Assembly: GCA_946885665.1 (NCBI GenBank)
Contig: CAMPGT010000114.1
Span: 1-12,204, forward strand
Reading direction: 5' to 3'
Length of the DNA: 12,204 nucleotides
Source of the DNA: an uncultured Chitinophagaceae bacterium
GTDB lineage: Bacteria; Bacteroidota; Bacteroidia; Chitinophagales; Chitinophagaceae
Shown here: in pieces, positions 1-5,141 of the stretch
Layout: every line of letters begins with the position of its first letter
Position numbering within the stretch: the first letter of the stretch is position 1
The notes under the pieces: generated by a model
The model's input: only the letters and a program-made list of their open reading frames with translations
Databases searched by the model: none
What the model was told of the DNA's origin: nothing
Made by a program: the position numbers and the translations under genes

Positions 1-9
1 GTTTCTTCA

Positions 10-79
10 CTGCCCATTGCCCATTGCCTATTGCCCATTGCCCACTGCCCATTGCCCATTGCCCTCTGCCCATTGCCAA
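10..79. repeat. Heptanucleotide tandem repeat (TTGCCCA family), 10 units
   Basis: Ten consecutive 7-bp units can be read: CTGCCCA, TTGCCCA, TTGCCTA, TTGCCCA, TTGCCCA, CTGCCCA, TTGCCCA, TTGCCCT, CTGCCCA, TTGCCAA. Variation is limited to the first and the last two positions of the unit. The same unit returns in both orientations at 11571-11584 and 11741-11788. Short heptamer arrays like this are known as intergenic repeats in Bacteroidota and cyanobacteria. The rest of 1-206 (80-206) is AT-rich leader of phoH, with no gene and no confident promoter. Confidence 0.9.
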
Positions 80-206
80 AAATTATTAACTTATTGTTGA
101 AATCTATTTGCCCAAAATTCACCTCCCATGATGTAAATTGTATTAGTAGGTGCCGGCAGGAGAAAAAGTACCTGTGGAAATAAAATCGTAAACCAAAAAG
201 AAATCC

Positions 207-1175
207 TTGACAGACACGATAATCAACCTTGAAACCGTTAATCCCATCGAATTTTTTGGCGTTAACAATGGCAAACTTGACATACTAAAAAAGAAATTCC
301 CCCTTCTCAAAATACTTTCCCGCGGCAAACAGCTCAAGCTGAGCGGATCTCCCGAACAGATCGATACGGCAAAAGAAAAGATCGAGCTGATCGTGCAGTA
401 CCTGCAGCGCAACGGCCACATGAGCGAAAACTATTTTGAGCAGATACTCGGCGGAGACGATGCCGAGATGGTGGACAACTTCCGCGAGCGCAACCCGCAC
501 GATGTGCTGGTGTTCGGTCCCAATGGCAAATCGGTACGCGCACGCACCGCCAACCAGAAAAGGATGGTGCTGGAAGCCGATAAGAACGACATCGTTTTCG
601 CGATCGGCCCGGCAGGAACCGGAAAAACATACACCGCCGTGGCCCTGGCGGTACGGGCGCTCAAAAACAAGCAGGTAAAAAAGATCATCCTCACCCGCCC
701 CGCGGTGGAAGCAGGCGAAAGCCTGGGATTTCTGCCCGGCGACCTGAAAGAAAAGATCGATCCCTACCTGCGCCCGCTTTACGATGCACTCGACGACATG
801 ATACCTGCCGACAAACTCGGCTACTACATGAGTACAAGAGTGATCGAGATCGCACCGCTGGCCTACATGCGCGGCCGTACGCTCGACAATGCATTCATTA
901 TTTTGGATGAAGCACAGAACGCAACGGACCTGCAAATCAAAATGTTTTTGACGCGTATCGGCGCCAATGCAAAGGCCATCATCACCGGCGACCTTACACA
1001 GGTTGACCTTCCCAAGAACCAGAAAAGCGGTTTGGAAAAAGCAGTGAGGATATTAAATAATATAGACGGCATTGCACACATCACCCTCGATGAAGAAGAT
1101 GTGGTAAGGCATAAGCTGGTGAAAGCGATCATCAGGGCTTATGATAAGGAACACCAGAAAGAAGTTAAAAGTTAA
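207..1175 (+). CDS. phoH: PhoH family ATPase (PhoH/YbeZ-like)
   Basis: This is a cytoplasmic P-loop ATPase of the PhoH/YbeZ family, which is linked to RNA metabolism and in some bacteria to phosphate starvation; the exact substrate is unsettled. An N-terminal KH-like region (about residues 20-70) precedes the ATPase core. Walker A is GPAGTGKT at 134-141, the family motif TRPAVEAGESLGFLPG at 163-178, Walker B IILDEAQN at 231-238, and GDLTQVDLP at 261-269. At 322 residues it has the normal length. The start is a TTG: an in-frame stop lies at 189-191 and no ATG falls between it and the conserved N-terminus. No ybeY-like partner is adjacent. The last four codons and the TAA stop lie in a heptamer repeat (AAGTTAA type), so the C-terminal EVKS is probably repeat-derived. 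Confidence 0.95.
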   Translation: MTDTIINLETVNPIEFFGVNNGKLDILKKKFPLLKILSRGKQLKLSGSPEQIDTAKEKIELIVQYLQRNGHMSENYFEQILGGDDAEMVDNFRERNPHDVLVFGPNGKSVRARTANQKRMVLEADKNDIVFAIGPAGTGKTYTAVALAVRALKNKQVKKIILTRPAVEAGESLGFLPGDLKEKIDPYLRPLYDALDDMIPADKLGYYMSTRVIEIAPLAYMRGRTLDNAFIILDEAQNATDLQIKMFLTRIGANAKAIITGDLTQVDLPKNQKSGLEKAVRILNNIDGIAHITLDEEDVVRHKLVKAIIRAYDKEHQKEVKS

Positions 1176-1332
1176 AACTTAAAAGTTAAAAGTTTTAGTC
1201 TTAAGAGCGAATTGAAACCCCTGCCGGGCTTCCTGTTGGAGAGGTAAGATAAATTCTTGTTTTTATCAAACAATTGAAGGCTTGCACAAGTGTAGCTTTC
1301 CGTTTTAACTTTTAACTTTTAAGTTTTAACTT
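1169..1332. repeat. Inverted heptamer repeat pair (26-bp arms) around a 112-bp core
   Basis: A 26-nt AT-rich arm at 1169-1194, built from 7-bp units AAAAGTT/AAAACTT, is the exact reverse complement of 1307-1332. The enclosed 112 bp (1195-1306) has no ORF. The left arm contains the phoH stop codon (1173-1175), and the right arm ends 13 bp before the GTG of the next gene. In RNA the arms would form a long A-U stem, which could protect or end the phoH transcript (inference). The size and terminal inverted repeats also resemble a small non-autonomous element, but no target-site duplication was identified. Confidence 0.8.
1274..1300 (+). promoter_or_regulatory. Weak candidate Bacteroidota promoter before the small lipoprotein
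   Basis: TTG at 1274-1276 is followed after 16 bp by TAGCTTTC (1293-1300), one mismatch from the Bacteroidota -7 consensus TAnnTTTG. The spacer is slightly short. The predicted transcript would begin inside the right arm of the inverted repeat, about 40 bp before the GTG start of the lipoprotein gene. Confidence 0.25.
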
Positions 1333-1345
1333 CTACCTTCACTCC

Positions 1346-1744
1346 GTGAAACAATTCTTAGTTTATTCATTCATGGTGACACTTATCGCCTGCGGTGCAG
1401 GCGGCGGCTATGAAAAAGCAGAGAACGCCCAGGATGCGGGCCGCCAGTTTATTCGCGCATCATTGGATGGCGATCACCAGAAAGCACGTTTCTATCTTTT
1501 GCAGGATACCACTAACCTTTTAATGATAGAGCGGCAACAGCGCGATTATGAAGAGCTGTCGCACGAAGAAAAACAGCGCCACCGCGATTCGGACATACGG
1601 CCGATTCGCATACAGAAGATCAACGACTCAACCACCACTTACCAATACTACAGCACCTACAATCCAAAAGACACTACCACGATGTCCATCGTCAGAAGAC
1701 ATGGCGACTGGCTGGTGGATCTTAAATCCATCCTCCGAAAGTAA
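1346..1744 (+). CDS. Small lipoprotein, probable NTF2-like (DUF4878-type) fold
   Basis: This is a 132-residue secreted lipoprotein of unknown function. The N-terminus MKQFLVYSFMVTLIAC is a short signal peptide ending in a lipobox with Cys16 as the lipidation site; the GTG start supplies the Lys of the n-region. The mature part has a helical segment resembling DUF4878/NTF2-like lipoproteins (DAGRQFIRASLDGDHQKA, about 30-47), a charged helix (67-82), and C-terminal strands ending in GDWLVDLKSILRK. The fold call rests on this pattern only. It lies 40 bp upstream of the pyrophosphatase gene on the same strand and could be co-transcribed with it. No catalytic motif is visible. Confidence 0.75.
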   Translation: MKQFLVYSFMVTLIACGAGGGYEKAENAQDAGRQFIRASLDGDHQKARFYLLQDTTNLLMIERQQRDYEELSHEEKQRHRDSDIRPIRIQKINDSTTTYQYYSTYNPKDTTTMSIVRRHGDWLVDLKSILRK

Positions 1745-1771
1745 GCACAACCGATAATTCTCATTTTTGCC

Positions 1772-1784
1772 TTACTTTGCACGC
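1772..1784 (+). promoter_or_regulatory. Possible -7 element for a near-leaderless pyrophosphatase transcript
   Basis: TTACTTTG at 1772-1779 differs at one base from the Bacteroidota -7 consensus TAnnTTTG and lies only 5 bp before the ATG at 1785. If used, transcription would begin at or within a few bases of the start codon. No convincing TTG -33 element was found at the usual distance, so read-through from the upstream gene remains possible. Confidence 0.3.
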
Positions 1785-2333
1785 ATGTTAACGGTAGCAC
1801 ATCCCTGGCATGGTGTTCACTACGGTGCCAATGCGCCCCGCGTTGTGAACGCATTGATTGAAATTCCGCAAGGATCGAGAGCAAAGTATGAAATTGACAA
1901 AGACAGCGGGCTCCTGAAACTCGACCGGATCATTTACTCCTCGTTTTACTACCCGTGCAATTACGGATTCATTCCCCAAACGTATGGGGATGATAAGGAT
2001 CCACTGGACATACTGGTGATCACTTCGCAACCGGTGCAGGCCATGTGCCTGATGGAAGCAAAAGTAGTGGGCGTGATGCACATGGTGGATAGCGGCGATG
2101 CCGACGACAAGATCATTGCCGTTGCAGCCAATGACCCAAGTGTAAGGCACTACAATAACCTCGAAGAACTGCCGAAACATTTCTTTGACGAGCTGCGCCA
2201 CTTCTTTGAAGAATATAAAAAGCTCGAAAATAAAACAGTGAAAGTGGATGAACTGGGCGACAAGGCAACGGCGCTAGGGGTTGTGGAAGATGCGATAAAA
2301 CTTTACGCGGATACGTTCAGAAAAAAAACATAA
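1785..2333 (+). CDS. ppa: Inorganic pyrophosphatase (family I, soluble)
   Basis: This cytoplasmic Mg2+-dependent enzyme hydrolyses pyrophosphate to two phosphates and so pulls nucleotide and aminoacyl-tRNA synthesis forward. From the ATG at 1785 the protein has 182 residues, the usual family I length. The active-site set can be read by comparison with E. coli Ppa: Glu26, Lys34, Arg48, Tyr60, the signature Asp70-Lys-Asp72-Pro-Leu-Asp75, Asp102/Asp107/Lys109, and Tyr144-Lys145. An upstream in-frame TTG at 1767 would add MPYFAR, but the ATG fits better because the TTG extension overlaps the promoter-like TTACTTTG. The permease gene begins 10 bp after the stop, so this is probably the first gene of a four-gene run. 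Confidence 0.95.
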   Translation: MLTVAHPWHGVHYGANAPRVVNALIEIPQGSRAKYEIDKDSGLLKLDRIIYSSFYYPCNYGFIPQTYGDDKDPLDILVITSQPVQAMCLMEAKVVGVMHMVDSGDADDKIIAVAANDPSVRHYNNLEELPKHFFDELRHFFEEYKKLENKTVKVDELGDKATALGVVEDAIKLYADTFRKKT

Positions 2334-2343
2334 AACCACATCA

Positions 2344-2763
2344 ATGGATTTCCAGGCGCTTACCATCCTTACTCTGATAGGCCTGGCAGCCGGAATACTC
2401 AGCGGACTAGTGGGCGTTGGCGGGGGAATTATTCTCGTGCCTGCGCTCGTCTATTTTCTCGGTTACGACCAACACCAGGCGCAGGGCACCTCGCTCGGCG
2501 TGCTTACCCTTCCGGTTGTCATTCTTGCCTTTCTTACTTATTACAAAGATTGCCGCACGGCCGGCAACCCTATCGAATTCAAAGTTATCGGTCTCATCGC
2601 TCTCGGCTTCATTGCCGGCGGGTTGATCGGCAGCCAGGTTGCAGCCAAAATCGACCAGCAAATGCTGAAAAAGATTTTCGCTGTGATCCTGTTTTATACT
2701 GCCATTAAAATGCTCGACTGGGACGACGCCGTCATCAGATGGTTCAAAAATATGTTCTCGTAA
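2344..2763 (+). CDS. Half-size TauE/SafE family membrane permease
   Basis: This is an inner-membrane protein of the TauE/SafE (DUF81) family, whose characterised members export sulfite, sulfoacetate or related anions. The N-terminal family motif is clear: GLVGVGGGIILVPAL at 21-35. Hydrophobic segments lie near 5-23, 27-40, 52-67, 80-98 and 109-124. At 139 residues it is about half the length of typical members (around 250), which contain two such halves, so it probably works as a dimer. It does not look truncated: the last helix ends in a short polar tail before TAA. That stop abuts the ATG of the sigma factor gene with no gap, suggesting translational coupling. The substrate cannot be inferred. 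Confidence 0.85.
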   Translation: MDFQALTILTLIGLAAGILSGLVGVGGGIILVPALVYFLGYDQHQAQGTSLGVLTLPVVILAFLTYYKDCRTAGNPIEFKVIGLIALGFIAGGLIGSQVAAKIDQQMLKKIFAVILFYTAIKMLDWDDAVIRWFKNMFS

Positions 2764-3330
2764 ATGCCCGGTAATCCGAACCATACCGACCAGCAGCTTT
2801 TAGATAATTTCAAAAAAGACAGGAATAATGAATGGCTCGGCATGTTGTTCGAACGCTACACCCTTCTTTGCTATGGTGTATGCATGAAGTATCTCAGGAA
2901 CGAGCATGAAGCCAAAGACTGTGTGCAGCAAATATTTCTCAAAGCCATAACCGAACTGCACAAATACGAAGTGCGGTATTTTAAATCGTGGTTGTATATG
3001 GTGGCCAAGAACCATTGCCTGATGAAGCTGCGCGAAAAGCAGGGCAAGCCGGCGCCGGTTCCGAGTGAAGAAGTGCTGGCCGATGAAGCCGACCCCGCTT
3101 CGAAATACACGCATCTGGAAAAAGAACGTAAGCTGGACCTGCTCGGCGAAAGCCTGGAAGAGTTAAACAGCGAGCAAAAACAATGTGTAACTTTATTCTA
3201 TCTTTCTAAGAAATCCTACCAGGAAATTGCTGTAGAAACCGGCTTTTCCGTGATGCAGGTCAAAAGTTATATTCAGAACGGCAAAAGAAACCTGAAGCAT
3301 CTACTCGAAAAAAAATTGAAAAACGACTGA
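2764..3330 (+). CDS. ECF-type RNA polymerase sigma-70 factor
   Basis: This is a 188-residue extracytoplasmic-function sigma factor. Region sigma-2 spans about 23-92 and includes the core-binding and -10 recognition helix with EAKDCVQQIFLKA at 49-61. After a charged linker (95-120), region sigma-4 spans about 128-182, with the helix-turn-helix SYQEIAVETGFSVMQVKSYI at 151-170. The start ATG directly follows the TAA of the permease gene. A small single-pass membrane protein follows after 13 bp, the usual arrangement for a sigma/anti-sigma pair. The regulon is unknown; autoregulation of its own operon is plausible but not shown here. Confidence 0.93.
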   Translation: MPGNPNHTDQQLLDNFKKDRNNEWLGMLFERYTLLCYGVCMKYLRNEHEAKDCVQQIFLKAITELHKYEVRYFKSWLYMVAKNHCLMKLREKQGKPAPVPSEEVLADEADPASKYTHLEKERKLDLLGESLEELNSEQKQCVTLFYLSKKSYQEIAVETGFSVMQVKSYIQNGKRNLKHLLEKKLKND

Positions 3331-3343
3331 TCGGCGTGCTAAT

Positions 3344-3700
3344 ATGAAAGAAGATCTGCTGAACATATTATCCGAAAGCAACAAAGACATCGACAACCAA
3401 AAGCTGATGGATTACATCAGTGGGAAGTTAACGGATGAGCAAAAGCATGAGGTGGAGAAGTGGATGGTGGATAATCCTTTTTTCAGCGAAGCGGTGGAAG
3501 GCCTGCAGCACGCCGGGAGCGAGCATGAGATGCGGGCGTCTGTGGAAGATATTAATAAACAGTTACGAAAGTATCTTCAACAGAGGAAGTCGAAGCGCGA
3601 GAAGGACTTTCTTTCGCCTAATAAGTGGACATACCTTGCGGTGCTGTTAGTTCTCGCGCTGATTGTGCTGGCGTATATTATTATTAAGATGAATTCCTGA
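3344..3700 (+). CDS. Small single-pass membrane protein, candidate anti-sigma factor
   Basis: This 118-residue protein has a cytoplasmic helical domain and one C-terminal transmembrane helix at about 95-114, ending in a five-residue tail. Residues 20-54 (KLMDYISGKLTDEQ, then VEKWMVDNPFFSEAVEGL) match the pattern at the N-terminus of many Bacteroidota anti-sigma and FecR-like regulators. It has no cysteine, so it is not a zinc-binding ZAS-type anti-sigma. There is essentially no periplasmic domain, so a signal would have to arrive through the membrane or a partner. Position 13 bp behind the ECF sigma gene is the main argument for the role; binding is not demonstrated. Confidence 0.65.
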   Translation: MKEDLLNILSESNKDIDNQKLMDYISGKLTDEQKHEVEKWMVDNPFFSEAVEGLQHAGSEHEMRASVEDINKQLRKYLQQRKSKREKDFLSPNKWTYLAVLLVLALIVLAYIIIKMNS

Positions 3701-3703
3701 ATT

Positions 3704-3743
3704 GTCCACCCCCGGCGCTTCGCGTGACCTCCGCCAGCGGGGG
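3704..3743. repeat. GC-rich palindromic intergenic element, copy 1
   Basis: CCCCCGGCG (3709-3717) can pair with CGCC (3732-3735) plus GGGGG (3739-3743), with a 3-nt AGC bulge. The first 16 bases, GTCCACCCCCGGCGCT (3704-3719), recur exactly on the minus strand at 7176-7161. It lies between two convergent genes and could terminate transcription from either, though no T-run follows. Confidence 0.6.
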
Positions 3744-3778
3744 ATACGTTTGCCCTCCGGTTTTCCCTCTCCCATCTC

Positions 3779-4819
3779 CTACTGATACTGAATATACACC
3801 GGCCGCGGTTGCAGCTTCAATAATTCTTCGGGCATCATCAGCCGTGCCTTCGACCTGATCACGTCGTTTTTGTAGAAAAGCTTGAACCCTGTGAACTGCA
3901 CGGGCTCTCTATAAATATAGCTTTTGTAGGTGCCGATCTTTCTTGCAGGTGCACCCCATCCATCCATATGCATCACGATCTGCACCTCTGGCATCGTCTT
4001 GATGTTTTTGTAATTCGTTACCCCTCTTTGCGTAAACCTGTGGACCACCAAAATTTTGGGAGGAAGATTATTCTCTTTCACAATCTTCGCCAAATAGTTT
4101 GTTGCGAAGTTGATGTCGGCAGCATCATAAGTACCAACCACCTGTCCGGGCACATGATCCGTTTTCATCGAAAATTCCGGATCGATACCAATGTGCACGT
4201 TCGGCATCTTGAGGTACTTTTCAAATTCAGGAAGCTCCTGTTGGATGGTGCTCTTTCCTACCTGTATGTCGAGAAACACGAGGGCATCGATTTCCCTGGC
4301 CATGCTCAGGATGGTATCGATCTGGCTGAACGGCATCCGCAGCCTGTACTTCTTCGCTTTGCCGGGACTGAGCTGTGCAGTTACAGCGATGTAATGCAGA
4401 GCAGGCTGCAGCACCAGTGAAGAATCGGCAGCTTTCCAGTTTGCCATTTCGGCTTTTAGTTTGGCCAGCATCTGTTTGCGGGGATATTCTCCCAACACGC
4501 CCATTTGTTTTGAGTACAGGTTGCCATAAAATGCGATGATCGTCTTGAAAGGAAGAATCGCTCCCGGCAATGGCAACGGCGCTTTTACCGGCCACTTGCC
4601 CGATGAGTCGCCATTAACCATCTGTTGCATTTTCTGGTAGTAAAGAGTGGTATCCAACGTCTTCACCACCGGAGCAGGTTCGGCTTCAGCGTTTTTGCTG
4701 GTGTCCGAAATGCCGGCAGCATTAGCATTTTCTGCAAAGGCACTATCCTGCGACAGGCACGACGACAACGTAAAGAGGACAGAGATAACCGTGGCAACAA
4801 AGACGAGCGGGCTTTTCAT
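3779..4819 (-). CDS. Conserved lipoprotein, probable TIM-barrel-like domain, function unknown
   Basis: This 346-residue protein has a signal peptide ending in the lipobox LSSC (lipidated Cys21). A low-complexity Ala/Glu/Pro linker (about 27-55) tethers the globular domain. The rest reads like a TIM barrel, with hydrophobic strands followed by conserved turns: TIIAFYGNLYSKQMGVLGEY (93-112), FLDIQVGKS (182-190), HIGIDPEFSM (209-218), ILVVHRFTQ (256-264) and VMHMDGWGAP (282-291). From memory, uncharacterised secreted proteins of Actinobacteria and other phyla share this motif order; I cannot name a tested activity. Acidic and His residues at strand ends (Asp184, Asp213/Glu215, His260, His284/Asp286) are candidate active-site positions. 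It is convergent with the sigma operon and transcribed alone, with no confident promoter seen. Confidence 0.8.
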   Translation of the reverse strand: MKSPLVFVATVISVLFTLSSCLSQDSAFAENANAAGISDTSKNAEAEPAPVVKTLDTTLYYQKMQQMVNGDSSGKWPVKAPLPLPGAILPFKTIIAFYGNLYSKQMGVLGEYPRKQMLAKLKAEMANWKAADSSLVLQPALHYIAVTAQLSPGKAKKYRLRMPFSQIDTILSMAREIDALVFLDIQVGKSTIQQELPEFEKYLKMPNVHIGIDPEFSMKTDHVPGQVVGTYDAADINFATNYLAKIVKENNLPPKILVVHRFTQRGVTNYKNIKTMPEVQIVMHMDGWGAPARKIGTYKSYIYREPVQFTGFKLFYKNDVIRSKARLMMPEELLKLQPRPVYIQYQ

Positions 4820-5010
4820 GAATAAGCTTTTGGCGAAAATATTTGAATTTTAAACAACGGCATTCACCGTTGATATATTATTGCAGGGATAAAATTAACC
4901 TGTTTCATCCGCTATATGGGAAACAATTTCTGCAATTTGGATGCCCACCCCAAAAACACGCCCGCGCTGCCTTTGGAATTTTTGGTATGATTATTACAGT
5001 ATTTATTACA
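4820..5010. other. Gene-free leader region upstream of the TPP riboswitch
   Basis: No credible coding sequence lies here on either strand. The only local structure noted is a 6-bp hairpin, CAACGG (4855-4860) with CCGTTG (4867-4872) around a CATTCA loop. TTTG motifs at 4972-4975 and 4981-4984 could be -33 elements for the riboswitch RNA, but no good TAnnTTTG partner was found. The leftward lipoprotein gene must also start transcription within this stretch. Confidence 0.6.
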
Positions 5011-5110
5011 GTTCTTTTTCCAATGGGGGTGCTTCACAACCTGAAAAGCTGAGAAATACCCATAGTACCTGAACCGGGTAATGCCGGCGTAGGAATGATG
5101 GAAAAAGAAT
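5011..5110 (+). ncRNA. TPP riboswitch aptamer (THI box) with no downstream gene
   Basis: The conserved THI-box elements appear in order: GGGGGTGC (5025-5032), CTGAGA (5049-5054), ATACCC (5056-5061), ACCTGAA (5067-5073) and GGGTAATGCCGGCGTAGGAA (5076-5095). Helices are consistent: P2 pairs GGGT 5027-5030 with ACCC 5058-5061; P3 pairs GCTT 5031-5034 with AAGC 5046-5049; P5 pairs CCGG 5074-5077 with CCGG 5084-5087 around GTAATG. An extended P1 pairs 5011-5022 with 5099-5110: 11 Watson-Crick pairs and one G-U, no mismatch. Such elements bind thiamine pyrophosphate and normally lie directly upstream of thiamine synthesis or transport genes. Here the next plus-strand gene is over 5 kb away, and the adjacent gene is convergent. 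Confidence 0.93.
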
Positions 5111-5112
5111 TA

Positions 5113-5141
5113 GGGTCCCTGAGTAAGGGACCCGTTTTTTT
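5113..5141 (+). terminator. Intrinsic terminator directly behind the TPP aptamer
   Basis: GGGTCCC (5113-5119) and GGGACCC (5127-5133) form a perfect 7-bp stem with the loop TGAGTAA, followed by G and seven T (5135-5141). It begins 2 nt after the P1 stem of the aptamer. On the other strand the same hairpin comes 6 nt after the TAA stop of the convergent Omp85-like gene and is followed by TAATTCTTTTT, so it can also serve that gene. No antiterminator pairing longer than about 4 bp between its 5' arm and the aptamer was found. Confidence 0.9.

Noticed and set aside
10..79. CRISPR array
   Set aside because: The units are 7 bp with no spacers, so this is a simple tandem repeat.
285..935. 216-codon minus-strand frame opposite phoH
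   Set aside because: Fully antisense to conserved PhoH motifs, and its Cys/His-rich composition is typical of a shadow frame.
4843..5052. 69-codon plus-strand frame overlapping the aptamer 5' half
   Set aside because: It covers P1-P3 of the riboswitch, and its composition is not protein-like; the RNA structure explains the sequence.
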